Shown in pieces: positions 1-10,227 of a stretch of DNA of 64,000 bases. Made by a program: the position numbers and the translations under genes. The notes beneath the pieces were generated by a model. The model saw only the letters and a program-made list of their open reading frames with translations, was not told the DNA's origin and made no database searches. Positions within the stretch are counted from its first letter, which is position 1. Each line of letters starts with the position of its first letter. Origin of the DNA: Sporosarcina sp. Marseille-Q4063 (GTDB taxonomy: Bacteria > Bacillota > Bacilli > Bacillales_A > Planococcaceae); the NCBI RefSeq assembly GCF_018309085.1, contig NZ_CP070502.1:1116001-1180000 (forward strand), written 5' to 3'.

Positions 1-5
1 GCCAA

Positions 6-1766
6 TCACTTATAATTCAAAGCATCTACTATAAATTTGTAAATTGGAAATTTCTTAAAATTATCCTTATCCTCATTACTTAACTGATTAAAGTAATAGT
101 CAAACTCAGTAATATTTCCTAGGATGGCTAAATAACCACAAATAACAAACGGATCAGTTGCTTTGTTTTTTCTATCGATAATTTTCTCTATCTCTTCACC
201 ATTAAAACTTCTTTGTCGCCTTATAATTTGCATTATGTTTAGGAAATAAGTTTCGTCATTGTCTTCTTCAAATTTTGTAAGGTGTTCATATACTTTTTTT
301 GTAAAGTCCAAGAACTCAAGATTTTGATCCACTTCATCATAATATTTGACAATATCCAATAAGTAGTAATTTACGTACTGTCTCGCAGGATCGGTATCAT
401 AATCAATTTCCAGAAATGACTTTTCCAGCTCTCCTAGGTTAAAATTAGCCATTTTAAATAATTGTTTTACTTCTACAATCATATACGAACTAATTTCAAA
501 ACCAGGTCCAGACTTGTCCTCGGAAGCGAGTATTCGGAATATCTTATCGGATTCAAACGCGTTCACAACGAGCCATTCATCATTCTTTTTCGTAGTAGCG
601 AGTAGTATAGTGAAACTACCAATTTTCAATTTCAAAAAACTAGATTGTTTTAAGTCTGTGGTAATATCGCTGTAATCTTGATGGAGTATAATATCTTTTA
701 GTGTCTCCATATTTCTGAAGTCTTTTTCTTTTAGGCTGTCAAAGCTTTGATTGAACGTAACGTTTAACTCATCAAAAACTCCATCCAATTCTTCAAGATC
801 TTTAACGAGATCACGCAACTCCTTCATTAAACCCTGGTCGGAGGTTTCTATCGGAATTTGATGCCCCATAACTTCGATGTGTTCTGCGGTTAAAACAGCT
901 ATCATAAAATTCGTGTCTTTTATTCTTTCTTTGAGAGGCCCTGTGCGATCAAGGTTTAATTTTAAATTACTTAGATCACTATCTGCTTCGCTTTGAACAA
1001 ATATCGTAAAATCACCACCAAATAGAATAATTGTTTTATCTTTTTCCATCCGTTTAGTTGCGTTTGGGTAATAGATTTCGCCATTTATACCGATTTGCAA
1101 GTTCGTCTCTTGTACAATTTCTAAAACTTGTATTCTTTCCATCGGAATTTCTAAATTATAATGTTCTTCTTTGGAATATAAGTATGTTGGATAATTAAAA
1201 AAGGTGGATAAGTTGGGACCCACAGAAGGAATCACAAGCGTTCTATTTTTATTTATGTCGGAAGCGTTTATACTTAAAACATTTTGGGTCTGTTTTCTTG
1301 AATTTAATATAAAATTTCTGCAGATAATATCCAACGCGTTATTCTCTGAAGGTAGTGTTCCAAATTCGTGGTTAATACTGGCTTGATCCTTCATTTCTTC
1401 AATAATCATTTTAAGATCAATAGGTAGCAAAGCGTCGTAATAAACTTTTTTATGGAAAGCATCGATAAATTCCACAACAAAGAACAAAACACCACCGTCG
1501 TGGTAGTAATTTCGAAGATCATTTTTATTTAATCTATGTTTAATTTTGTCCCCACTTAAATATTCTACTTCGTGAGCTTTAACTTGAACAGGCACCCTTC
1601 CATATAAACTTGATTTATTATGGTTTTTTTCGTTATATACCTGTATTTCTCCGTCCCAAGAAACAGTTTTATCGTTTGTAGGGATTTCCCCTTTTAATAA
1701 TGTATTTCTTGTTAACTCCATTGTAACGGCAGTGACCCCGATCACTTCTTTTATTGAATTATTCAA
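6..1766 (-). CDS. DUF4365-like protein, possible defence nuclease
   Basis: A 586-residue protein of unknown function. The N-terminal ~130 residues resemble DUF4365-type domains: a SWDGEIQVY segment (about residues 36-44), then GRVPVQVKA (about 56-64), then GGVLFFVVEF. An Asp followed by a Q-x-K motif is the usual core of PD-(D/E)XK-like nuclease folds, so a nuclease is possible but not shown. The remaining ~450 residues match nothing I recognise. The start is TTG, with GGGGGG six bases before it. It is transcribed in the same direction as the type I restriction operon about 1.25 kb upstream, from which decayed DNA separates it. That context supports a defence role by inference only. Confidence 0.65.
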   Translation of the reverse strand: MNNSIKEVIGVTAVTMELTRNTLLKGEIPTNDKTVSWDGEIQVYNEKNHNKSSLYGRVPVQVKAHEVEYLSGDKIKHRLNKNDLRNYYHDGGVLFFVVEFIDAFHKKVYYDALLPIDLKMIIEEMKDQASINHEFGTLPSENNALDIICRNFILNSRKQTQNVLSINASDINKNRTLVIPSVGPNLSTFFNYPTYLYSKEEHYNLEIPMERIQVLEIVQETNLQIGINGEIYYPNATKRMEKDKTIILFGGDFTIFVQSEADSDLSNLKLNLDRTGPLKERIKDTNFMIAVLTAEHIEVMGHQIPIETSDQGLMKELRDLVKDLEELDGVFDELNVTFNQSFDSLKEKDFRNMETLKDIILHQDYSDITTDLKQSSFLKLKIGSFTILLATTKKNDEWLVVNAFESDKIFRILASEDKSGPGFEISSYMIVEVKQLFKMANFNLGELEKSFLEIDYDTDPARQYVNYYLLDIVKYYDEVDQNLEFLDFTKKVYEHLTKFEEDNDETYFLNIMQIIRRQRSFNGEEIEKIIDRKNKATDPFVICGYLAILGNITEFDYYFNQLSNEDKDNFKKFPIYKFIVDALNYK

Positions 1767-2565
1767 TTGGAACCCCCCATTATCCCTAAATAATTAATTA
1801 CTACTATTTTACCATTATCGGGAACAAATGTCGGCTGAAGTTATGAAATTGAAGTTTTATTGGCGAACAAAAAACTATATTTGATTAAATTGGAATCTGT
1901 ATACCCCCTTTACCGTGGATGAGATATTTTTTGAAACGGTTCAGACTGAATTCACGAAGCAATTTCTGGCTCCAGACACTTTGTTGTTGAATCGGAAACA
2001 TTAAACCATTATAAAGAGGCTCATCGCAAAACTAATCTAGAACTTGCAGTCAGTGAGGTTTGGGCGTAGAGTCACGAAGTCAAAGCGATGTTCGGTAAAT
2101 CGGAAGAAAAGGCGACGCTTTTTGAATCAACTGCGCCGTATACGTCTCAACAAGAGTAGTCGAACCATGGCCAGCACAGGTCCTGGCACTAGAAGCACTT
2201 CACCAAATACGTGATGAAGAATATTGAGTATTGCGGACAGATTGTGCAAGTATATGCGGAAAGGAGAGCCATCAATATTTGGCCGTAACACTGCTGGTTC
2301 TGTCGTCCGCCACCATTGACTGTAACTATTGTCCGCGTTGTGAAACCATCGCAAATATTGCAAAATAATCCCTAAAATGCACATCTGCTCAAACATAATA
2401 ACACGGACAAATCGATTCTAAACATTCGCTGGCGGTGCGCCCTTCCAGCAAATGCAATGAATCGGGCTTTACCGTCAATGGCAAGCAGCTTCGCAAATGA
2501 TGGCTCTTTTCTCCGCAATAGATGACTCAAAACGTCGCATGAGTGGCTCAATTTCTATGCAATAA
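1767..2565. other. Gene-free stretch with decayed coding traces
   Basis: No intact gene is visible. On the plus strand, around 1895-2155, short open blocks broken by stops and frame changes read like old coding sequence (for example FTVDEIFFETVQTEF, then LNHYKEAHRKTNLELAVSEVW), but I cannot assign a family. An 89-codon minus-strand reading frame at 2127-2396 has no ribosome site and no recognisable features, so I do not call it a gene. The stretch lies between a DUF4365-like gene and a BrxL-like remnant, which suggests an eroded defence locus. Confidence 0.4.
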
Positions 2566-2775
2566 TCAAAGACTCTCTCTTGCTTCTCGGCTAGATCCCA
2601 CACCCGATTTATCAAACTTTCAAGTACCACTCACAACTTCATTTTCAAGTTTATAAATACCAATCATGCCTGAATGACTCTGGACGGCTACATACACATG
2701 TCCTAGTCTTCCCGTACTTTCGGGAATTAACTTTCCGCCGCCCTGTTCAGGAACAGGTACATAATGCTCTTCCAT
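2566..2775 (-). pseudogene. Remnant resembling the C-terminal part of BrxL (BREX Lon-like protein)
   Basis: Reading the minus strand from 2775 gives a block starting EEHYVPVPEQGGGKLIPE, followed by LGHVYVAV, GIYKLENEVVSGT, an in-frame TGA (2620-2622), then KFDKSGVGSSREARESL and another stop. The order VPEQGGG-LIPE, YKLE, GS-GKF-SG-GS matches what I remember of the start of the Lon-like protease domain of BrxL, the BREX phage-exclusion protein. The rest of a ~680-residue protein is missing on both sides. The family call is from memory of the motif pattern and needs a profile search. Confidence 0.5.
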
Positions 2776-3025
2776 CGTTTTTTTATCAATTTTTTATCAA
2801 TATAAGAAAAAATCACATCGTAAAGTTTGATCGGATGCATTATTATATGCTAGGTTGGGTAATTCCCCAAATGCACCCAGACTTTTTTACATTTTCACAG
2901 TTAGATATTTGCAATATATCCACCTAGTTATTTTACTCTTAGCTTGGGCTTTATTCCTAAAGTAAAATAATATAGATTTAAACATCAATTCACAAATCTT
3001 ATTTCAATATTGAAATAAACCTAAA
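2776..3025. other. AT-rich spacer downstream of hsdR
   Basis: This 250-bp stretch lies between the hsdR stop and the BrxL-like remnant. It is very AT-rich and I see no gene in it. A short inverted repeat at about 2997-3021 (a TTTCAATATTGAAA core) sits just after the hsdR stop and could act as its terminator, though no clear T-tract follows it on the minus strand. Confidence 0.3.
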
Positions 3026-6000
3026 TCAATCATATTTCATCTTTATTTGTGGTATCACCTTAGGGAGTTCCTTTGTTAATTTCATACTATGCTCTAATTG
3101 GTTTTGTCCCAGAGGGTTTGTTGCTGCTGAAAATTCTAACGTTCTTGTTAAATCATGGATAAACGGTACATCGTCTGGTTTTCCCTTTGAATATGCTTCT
3201 ACAGACTTCTCGAAAATTGTTGAGTTAATGCCCCATTCTTGAGATAGTTCATAAATTGCTTCTTTCTTCTTGCCATTTTTCCATTCTTCAAATGCTTCAT
3301 CGAATCTAATATTCGTTTGTACATGGCCTGCTTCTAATTCGGTAACCACGAATTCTTTTATTAATTTTGCTTTCTCATGGTCTCCTAAGTTACTAAGCTC
3401 TTCAATTTGCTGATAAATGATACGTAATGTTTCCGCATCTACGTGTTGTTTTCCATTTGAGGACGTTGTTTTTTCGCCAATTAGCTCTAGAATATGACTA
3501 GCATCAATTACTTGAGTTCCCACTAATCTGGTTTTACCGAGAAGTGGTGTTGGTGTAGTAATATCATCTTCTGGTATTCCCTCTTCAAAAACCAGGTTTT
3601 TATACGCTCCTACATAATTTAACCATGTGTTTTCATCAATTCCAAAATCATTTTCGTTCCATTCAAATTGATAATACTGCTCTACTAATTGCATTTGTTT
3701 TGCGGCATCTTTACACGCTAAAATAAATGCTTCTTTTTTCTCATCATCATTGTGAATTTCTTGCCAGGTCGTAGGATCTTGTAATGTGGTTTTCATCTCA
3801 TTTATTTTAACTTCTAATTTCTCAACTGCTGTCTTATAGTCATCAACAATTGCATTACTGCTCGTTCCACCCGTTCCATAGAGTCTTAATGCATTGTCTA
3901 CTTTTTCCTCCGTAATTCTTGGATACTGGAAGTTAATGATGGAACCAAATTCTTTATCAGCACCATGAACTCGATTTGTTCGTGAATATGCTTGCACTAA
4001 TCCTTGTAATTCGAGAGAACGGTCTACATAAAGCGTATTTAACAGTTGAGAGTCATAACCTGTTAATAGTTGGTCCGCCACGATAACAAGGTCAATATTT
4101 CTAGGATTTCGACCACTTCCCCCACGAGTTGCACGTGAAACGACATCTTCATAATATGCCTTTTCACCTTGTTTTTGGTCTCCCGTTACAAATTCAATCC
4201 CAGTGAACTTTGCATAGTTTTTAAACATGTCTTCTACTACTTTTGGATCGGCTGGATCTCGTTCCTCATCGCCACCAAAACTAAACGTCATTGCAACGTT
4301 CAATGGTTTCTCAAGAGATGCCATTTGCTTTTTAAACTCTTCAAAATAAGCAATGACCCGTTTTTTTAACCTTACAGTTAAAATAGAGTTAAATTTTCTA
4401 TGTTGTGATTGTGACTCCCAGTTAGTAAGAATTTCTTCTACAACACGAGGAATATGTGTTTCATCATGGTATTGTAATATCCTTCTTTTACTCGCTTCCT
4501 TTTCAACTTGTAATTCTGACCATTCTTGCACAATACGCTCAATATCTCTCTCCGCTTTATCTGGATTTTTCATTTTTTCATCTTCAATAATTGTATCCCT
4601 TAAGTTTTCATAACTTTTAAATTCGCCTGTATTCAGATAATCAACGTGAAATCCTAACACGTTCCCATCAGATATCGCTTCATCGATTGTATACTTGTGT
4701 AATTCAGGTCCAAACAACTTTTCTGTCGTATCAATTAATTGACTATGTTCATCAATCATTCCTGTAGCTTTGTTCTCTTCAAATAATGGCGTACCTGTAT
4801 ATCCAAAAAATAAACCGTTTTTCTTAAAATAGTTTTTTATCGTTCCCATCATTCCACCCATCGTTGTACGGTGGGCTTCATCAATGATAAATACAATTTT
4901 TTTATCAGCCAATCTTGTATCTTGATTTTCTACTAATTCATTTACTAAATTATTGAGTTTATAAGTGGTGGTCACAACAATACCTCGAGTTGAAGATTGC
5001 ATGATTTTTCTAAGTTGATATGTATGTTGTGTGTCATCGACAGTAACTGGTTCATAAGCTGCATACGCCTTGAAGTTTGCACTCATTCGTTGGTCTAGTT
5101 CTGTTCTATCAACTAGGAAAACAACCTTATCAAATCCTCCGCGCGTCGATAAAAACAATGCTGTTTTAAAACTTGTGATTGTTTTTCCGGATCCAGTTGT
5201 ATGCCATACGTACCCACCATGTGGTATTTTGTCTGCGTTATCCCAACCAAAAGCAGCTGCTTCAACAGCCTGTAACGCATGTACTTGATAAGAACGCATT
5301 AACATATGACGTCGGTTCTCTTCTTCTAACGCTTCATCAATAACGAGGTAATCACCGACCATTTGATGTGCCATTGGAATCATTAAAAATTGACTGATGA
5401 CATCTTCCCAATCATTGACTGGTGTATTGTATTTATCTGCCCAATGAAAAACAAAACTTGGGTTAAAATCATGGATTGTTTTTGGTGTCGCAAAATAACG
5501 TGTCGCTACTTCAGAAATCATGACCATCATTTGTGAGAAAGCCATGAAATTATGTGTGTATTCACCGTCTTGATAATAGCGTCTAAATTGTCTGAACGCT
5601 TCATCTAACGTCTTATCTGAACGTTTTTGTTCGATGTTAATTAAAGGCAACCCATTGATAAGGAGAATTAAATCAAAACGATTTCCGTTTGGACTTTCAA
5701 CCTCTCTTGCGATTTTATAACTAGAGTCGCCTCCACTTACTTCTGCCTTTTTGAAAATAGTTAACGTAATTTGTTCTCTCGTTATACCTGCGCTTGGATC
5801 TCGATAAATCCCATCTATTTTCCCAGTAGAAGCTTCCATTGCCAGAAGTTTAGATGCTTCAAAACTATTTTCAATTTGGTTAACCTTTGCCATTACTTGT
5901 CCAAATTCATTATCAGTTAGAGGGACGCCCTCTAACTGATCCGCATTAATTCGGTTTAACTCTTGTCGCCAATGAATTATTAAATCATTAACAGTCACTT

Positions 6001-6112
6001 TTTGTTTGTTGCCATCTAGATTAGCAGGCGCATCCCATTTATAATTTTCTAATCTTTTTACAAAGTTATCTTGAAAATTTTGTTCTGAAGCATTTTTTGA
6101 AGTTCGCCTCAT
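3026..6112 (-). CDS. hsdR: Type I restriction endonuclease, R subunit (HsdR)
   Basis: The 1028-residue restriction and translocation subunit, of normal family length. The N-terminal nuclease domain shows RFDLIL (about 145-150) and IEQKR (160-164), the D...E-x-K core. The SF2 motor follows: Walker A TTGSGKT (305-311), Walker B DEAH (411-414), GYTGTP (437-442) and the motif VI block YSRTNR near residue 680. With HsdM and HsdS it forms the complex that cuts unmethylated DNA after ATP-driven translocation. It is the last gene of the hsdM-hsdS-hsdR operon, 13 bp after hsdS, with an AAGGGGTGG ribosome site before the ATG. All key motifs are intact, so it is probably functional. Confidence 0.95.
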   Translation of the reverse strand: MRRTSKNASEQNFQDNFVKRLENYKWDAPANLDGNKQKVTVNDLIIHWRQELNRINADQLEGVPLTDNEFGQVMAKVNQIENSFEASKLLAMEASTGKIDGIYRDPSAGITREQITLTIFKKAEVSGGDSSYKIAREVESPNGNRFDLILLINGLPLINIEQKRSDKTLDEAFRQFRRYYQDGEYTHNFMAFSQMMVMISEVATRYFATPKTIHDFNPSFVFHWADKYNTPVNDWEDVISQFLMIPMAHQMVGDYLVIDEALEEENRRHMLMRSYQVHALQAVEAAAFGWDNADKIPHGGYVWHTTGSGKTITSFKTALFLSTRGGFDKVVFLVDRTELDQRMSANFKAYAAYEPVTVDDTQHTYQLRKIMQSSTRGIVVTTTYKLNNLVNELVENQDTRLADKKIVFIIDEAHRTTMGGMMGTIKNYFKKNGLFFGYTGTPLFEENKATGMIDEHSQLIDTTEKLFGPELHKYTIDEAISDGNVLGFHVDYLNTGEFKSYENLRDTIIEDEKMKNPDKAERDIERIVQEWSELQVEKEASKRRILQYHDETHIPRVVEEILTNWESQSQHRKFNSILTVRLKKRVIAYFEEFKKQMASLEKPLNVAMTFSFGGDEERDPADPKVVEDMFKNYAKFTGIEFVTGDQKQGEKAYYEDVVSRATRGGSGRNPRNIDLVIVADQLLTGYDSQLLNTLYVDRSLELQGLVQAYSRTNRVHGADKEFGSIINFQYPRITEEKVDNALRLYGTGGTSSNAIVDDYKTAVEKLEVKINEMKTTLQDPTTWQEIHNDDEKKEAFILACKDAAKQMQLVEQYYQFEWNENDFGIDENTWLNYVGAYKNLVFEEGIPEDDITTPTPLLGKTRLVGTQVIDASHILELIGEKTTSSNGKQHVDAETLRIIYQQIEELSNLGDHEKAKLIKEFVVTELEAGHVQTNIRFDEAFEEWKNGKKKEAIYELSQEWGINSTIFEKSVEAYSKGKPDDVPFIHDLTRTLEFSAATNPLGQNQLEHSMKLTKELPKVIPQIKMKYD

Positions 6113-6125
6113 TCATGCCACCCCT

Positions 6126-7367
6126 TCACACAAACATTTCGTTCAAATACGCTTGTTTTGTTGCTTTTAGTTTTTCTAATTTTCGTTCATGGTTTGTAAT
6201 AATATCATCAAGATTTTTGAAGAATTTACCGATTTTCTTTTGCTCTTCACTACCAGGTAATAGAATTGCTATTTCCATAACTTTATTTTTGGAAATATTG
6301 TAACGAGATATACCTTGTGCTAATATTTCCATCTGTTTACGCATTATATTAGATCTAAACAAATACGCGATAAATAAATAATTAATACTTATATTAATTC
6401 TATAGCCAAAACAAAAACTATTTAAATATACATTAGGTCTGTTATCAAACCAAACAGAAGACATTCCTACTTCATGAGGAGTTTCTGAAGACGTTGTAAA
6501 TAATACGTCTCCGTACTTTACTTCATTTTGTTTTAAATCAATCTCAACATTTTCAGTTATATTGGTATTTGAAATAGGGTTATTAAAAACATTCAAATAT
6601 GTGACAAATTCAGCATCACCAATTCCAAAGTCTTTTTTTGTTTTTCCTGACAAACCATTAAATGTCTGACCAATTTCTCCTAGTTTTTTAATTTCCCATT
6701 CATCCGTAAAACCAGAAAACCTTCTTTTCGGTACGCGTTCACCTTCAGCAGGGAACATTTCGGCAAGATAAGCCGACTTTAATGCTTTTGTTTTATCAAT
6801 TTTTCTTTGATGAAGAGCAATCATGTCATCAAGATGTTTAAAGAATTGACCTAATTTTTGTTGTTCGCTATTATATTTAGGAGCCATAAATGTATATTCT
6901 GCTATTTGTTTTAAAGAAATGTGCTTTATAGCATTGCCAACTGATAGTTTATTCATTTCAGTCAAGAATTTATTATTACTAGTTATTTGATATATAAATT
7001 CAATTTGTTCTGAATTAACTCTACCTACTCGCTGTGCTAAAACCCCTTCATTATTACTATATTTACCAACCTTACCTATGTTAACACCATCCATTGTAAC
7101 CAGTATATTTTCTCCTGTTAGTAAATAGTTCCTTAGAATACTTTCGTCAGAAATATTAATTCTATCTCCCTTTGATTCTATTTTATACATTTGATCTTGT
7201 ATATTTTTATTAGTAACTACTAAATATTCTCCGTTTCTTTTGAAATTTGTACTTTTAAATGCCTTTCCTGTTCTTATTTCTGACAAATCTTCTAATTTAT
7301 ATACTTCCCAATTATCAAAATACCCTTTGAATCTTTTTTTTGGTATTAATTTCTTTTGACTCATCAT
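6126..7367 (-). CDS. hsdS: Type I restriction-modification specificity subunit (HsdS)
   Basis: A 413-residue DNA-recognition subunit with the usual two-fold design. Target-recognition domain 1 covers about residues 15-150, and its spacer helix contains FFKHLDDMIALHQRKIDK (about 170-190). Target-recognition domain 2 covers about 215-360, and a near copy of the helix, FFKNLDDIITNHERKLEK, lies near the C-terminus. Both helices are followed by a similar AYLxEMF ending. The internal duplication shows an intact two-half-site subunit. The recognised sequence cannot be read from the protein. Its start overlaps the hsdM stop by 4 bp, which implies translational coupling. Confidence 0.95.
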   Translation of the reverse strand: MMSQKKLIPKKRFKGYFDNWEVYKLEDLSEIRTGKAFKSTNFKRNGEYLVVTNKNIQDQMYKIESKGDRINISDESILRNYLLTGENILVTMDGVNIGKVGKYSNNEGVLAQRVGRVNSEQIEFIYQITSNNKFLTEMNKLSVGNAIKHISLKQIAEYTFMAPKYNSEQQKLGQFFKHLDDMIALHQRKIDKTKALKSAYLAEMFPAEGERVPKRRFSGFTDEWEIKKLGEIGQTFNGLSGKTKKDFGIGDAEFVTYLNVFNNPISNTNITENVEIDLKQNEVKYGDVLFTTSSETPHEVGMSSVWFDNRPNVYLNSFCFGYRINISINYLFIAYLFRSNIMRKQMEILAQGISRYNISKNKVMEIAILLPGSEEQKKIGKFFKNLDDIITNHERKLEKLKATKQAYLNEMFV

Positions 7368-9928
7368 TCACTCACCACCAATTGTTCCATCATTTCGTCA
7401 AGCTCTTTCTCTAACTTTTCGCTTTCTTCTTCCAACGTTTCTAACGTGTCTGAATAACGATTTTGTAGTTGTTCAAGCACTGCTAATTCTTCAGTTAATG
7501 GATTTTCAAGTAAACGGTTAACTTTTGAAATGACTGACCCAAACCATTTTTCGTACATTAGCTTGTTAATTTCTTCATCAGTTAATGTTTCAATGCGGTC
7601 TTCAGCCATTGCTTTTAATTCAGTTTCTAATTTTTTAATATCACGATTTAACTTTGTTCTCTCATTTAATAATGATTCAACAATTTTTAATAACGTATAG
7701 TCTGTACTATCTTTCTCTGCTGCTTTTAATTCAGATCTGACGGAACCAACTAAGAAGGCATCTTCTCTTTCATTAAGTGCGTCCCCTAAAGCAACTTCTT
7801 CATCGCTTTCCTCTACTTTTGCAGCTTCTACTAGCTCGGTTAGTTCTGCTTCAACTTCTTGTAACCTAGACTCTTTTGTTTCGATTTCGGTTAGTTCAGA
7901 TTTATATAGCTTAAATTTAATCAAATCATTCGGAACAAGACTTCCTATCCAGCCATCTTGTTCTTCACGTTTATTATTTCCAGATCCTTTTGTAACCATT
8001 AATGGTACTCGATTACGAGCTTCCGTATAAAAATCGCTTAAGGCGATTACTTCCGTGTCCTCAGTTAATTTATTTTCCCAAATATCTGCTATAATCTGAT
8101 AACCATCGTATTCATCAATATGATTGAACGCTAATAAAATATCTTTGATGCCCGCAAGCATACTTTCTCTTATGTCTCGAATGTTATTCACGTCATCAAC
8201 AGATTTAAGTAAATCCCAATATTTATTTTGGAAAGCTAGTAATTCTTCTTCTACTGCTTTTGATTTATCTAAAACATATGCATCATTTAACACTTCATTC
8301 GTTATTTCATTAATTGATTTCTTTAAGGTAACATAATCTTCTCTAATTTCTTCGATGGAATCTTCAATTATATGTGGCACTGTCTCTTGTAACACATGAA
8401 GATTCTTAATGTTTCTATAAGGAATGCCGCCATATAAATGTGCGTCTACATCTTCTGGAATATCTTCATCAATCGACTCAATATAACGAGTGATATTTAA
8501 GTTATATTCATTTTCAATGATTTCTTCCCTTGTGGCTAAATGACTGTATCCTTTTTCTTCGTTACGCATTTCGTATGTGTCGACAAGCTTTGCAATGTCT
8601 TTTTCTCGTAAGACGTTTTGTTTACCTTCTTTAGTAAATGTGTGTGAAGCGTCTATCATTAAAACTGGATCATTTAGTTTACGATTTTTCTTTAAAATCA
8701 CTACCGTTACAGGGATACCTGTATTAGAAAACAATTTATCAGGTAAACCAATAACCGTATCGATATAGTTCTTGTCTAAAAGTCTTTGACGAATTTGACC
8801 TTCTGCGCCACCTCTGAATAGCACGCCGTGTGGTAAAACAATGGCCATTGTTCCTTGTTGGCCTAAGTGATATAAGCCATGTAATAAAAAGGAATAATCC
8901 CCTTTTGAATTGGGCGGTAAAACACCCGCAATTTCGAATCTGGGATCACTTACTTTTAAGTCAGATTGATTCCAATTTTTCACAGAATAGGGCGGGTTCA
9001 TAACAACTGCATCAAACTGAACACCTTCACTCGAGCGTTCTGGATCTTCTGGCCAGTCTTCTGCTAAAGTGTCGCCATTTCGTATCGTCATTCGCTCTGG
9101 TCTAACACCGTGCAGCAATAAGTTCATTCGCGTTAAATTATATGTTGCAGTATTTTTTTCTTGCCCAAAGTAATTTAATGTCTTTTGTGCGTCTCCCTTC
9201 AGGTGATTTCTAACAGTTAATAATAAGGAACCTGAACCTACTGTCGGGTCATAGATTGAGTTAATATTAGAAGATTTAGCTACAATTTGAGCCATTACTT
9301 CACTTACTTGTCTAGGCGTATAGAACTCTCCCGCTTTCTTACCAGACTCCATTGCAAATTGACCAATTAAGTACTCGTATGCATCTCCTAATACATCGCC
9401 TTTTTGTAACGCAACCATGTTTAAGTCTGCAAAAAGTAAAATCAAATTTCTTATGTTTCTGCTTCGTTCATTTAAGTTATTCCCAAGTGCTGTATTCGTT
9501 AAGTCGAGTGTTGAACTTGAGAAAAGGCCTTTAAAATCATCGGAATCACCAGTAACTGCAATTGTGCGTTCAAAATTATTTAAGCTATCTATTACTTTTT
9601 GAACTTCAAACTCTCCACTATTTATATCGCTTAACCATGTTTGGTAAAGATATTCAGGTAATACGTAATACCCTAATACATTTCGAATCATACTAGATAA
9701 TTGATCGCCGTATTGTTCATGCGCTTCATAGTAAGCTACTACTAATTTAGTTTCATTTGTTTCATTGACCCCACTTGTTACTTTAAATGTCTCTAGTGTT
9801 TGATCACTCAAAAATTTATAGAACATTAATCCAAGCATATAATCTTTATATCGACTTGCATCCATAGAACCTCTTAATTCATTGGCGCCATCCCAAAGTC
9901 TTCTTTTAATTTCTTCTGATGTAATCAT
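7364..9928 (-). CDS. hsdM: Type I N6-adenine DNA methyltransferase (HsdM) with long C-terminal extension
   Basis: The modification subunit. An N-terminal HsdM helical domain is followed by the SAM-binding motif I DPTVGSGS (227-234) and the catalytic motif IV NPPY (311-314), so adenine methylation is expected. At 854 residues it is about 300 longer than a typical ~520-residue HsdM. The extra part, from about residue 520, is highly charged and rich in Glu, Leu and Lys heptads (a clear coiled-coil character near 665-850). Extended HsdMs of this kind occur in other Bacillales, but the role of the tail is not known to me. First gene of the operon, with AAAAGGAG before the ATG. Confidence 0.95.
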   Translation of the reverse strand: MITSEEIKRRLWDGANELRGSMDASRYKDYMLGLMFYKFLSDQTLETFKVTSGVNETNETKLVVAYYEAHEQYGDQLSSMIRNVLGYYVLPEYLYQTWLSDINSGEFEVQKVIDSLNNFERTIAVTGDSDDFKGLFSSSTLDLTNTALGNNLNERSRNIRNLILLFADLNMVALQKGDVLGDAYEYLIGQFAMESGKKAGEFYTPRQVSEVMAQIVAKSSNINSIYDPTVGSGSLLLTVRNHLKGDAQKTLNYFGQEKNTATYNLTRMNLLLHGVRPERMTIRNGDTLAEDWPEDPERSSEGVQFDAVVMNPPYSVKNWNQSDLKVSDPRFEIAGVLPPNSKGDYSFLLHGLYHLGQQGTMAIVLPHGVLFRGGAEGQIRQRLLDKNYIDTVIGLPDKLFSNTGIPVTVVILKKNRKLNDPVLMIDASHTFTKEGKQNVLREKDIAKLVDTYEMRNEEKGYSHLATREEIIENEYNLNITRYIESIDEDIPEDVDAHLYGGIPYRNIKNLHVLQETVPHIIEDSIEEIREDYVTLKKSINEITNEVLNDAYVLDKSKAVEEELLAFQNKYWDLLKSVDDVNNIRDIRESMLAGIKDILLAFNHIDEYDGYQIIADIWENKLTEDTEVIALSDFYTEARNRVPLMVTKGSGNNKREEQDGWIGSLVPNDLIKFKLYKSELTEIETKESRLQEVEAELTELVEAAKVEESDEEVALGDALNEREDAFLVGSVRSELKAAEKDSTDYTLLKIVESLLNERTKLNRDIKKLETELKAMAEDRIETLTDEEINKLMYEKWFGSVISKVNRLLENPLTEELAVLEQLQNRYSDTLETLEEESEKLEKELDEMMEQLVVSE

Positions 9929-10227
9929 AACTTTTCTCCTTTTAAAAACAGTTTTTCTTACAATGATGAACCTCTATTATACTTGTTTATTTTCTTTCTA
10001 GCCATGAAAGCAGGATAATCGTATTAACGCCACGCATAGATATAAAGGATGAAAACACACCCGGTGTCTGTCACTGACACTTTTCGCTTTCTTCCGCGAA
10101 TTGAGGCAGTGATAGGTATCGGAAAAAAATTTAGGTTCTAAAACAATTCGAAATCGTATTGATCCTGGCACCAAAATTCAGAACCCATCTTGGCTTGCCC
10201 TTAGACATCAATAGTTTCCGATTTCAT
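9929..10227. other. Upstream region of hsdM
   Basis: 299 bp without a gene. On the minus strand a TATAAT hexamer at about 9975-9980 lies ~45 bp before the hsdM start and could be the -10 of the operon promoter, but I see no good -35. A GTGTC...GACAC hairpin at 10064-10080, followed by TTTT, resembles a weak terminator on the plus strand. Nothing else stands out. Confidence 0.35.

Noticed and set aside
2127..2396. An 89-codon open frame on the minus strand in the gene-free stretch.
   Set aside because: No ribosome site, no recognisable motif and odd composition; it lies among decayed sequence with open blocks on the other strand.
10064..10084. A strong terminator (GTGTC...GACAC, TTTT).
   Set aside because: The stem is only 5 bp and no plus-strand gene precedes it. 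It is noted only as a weak hairpin.
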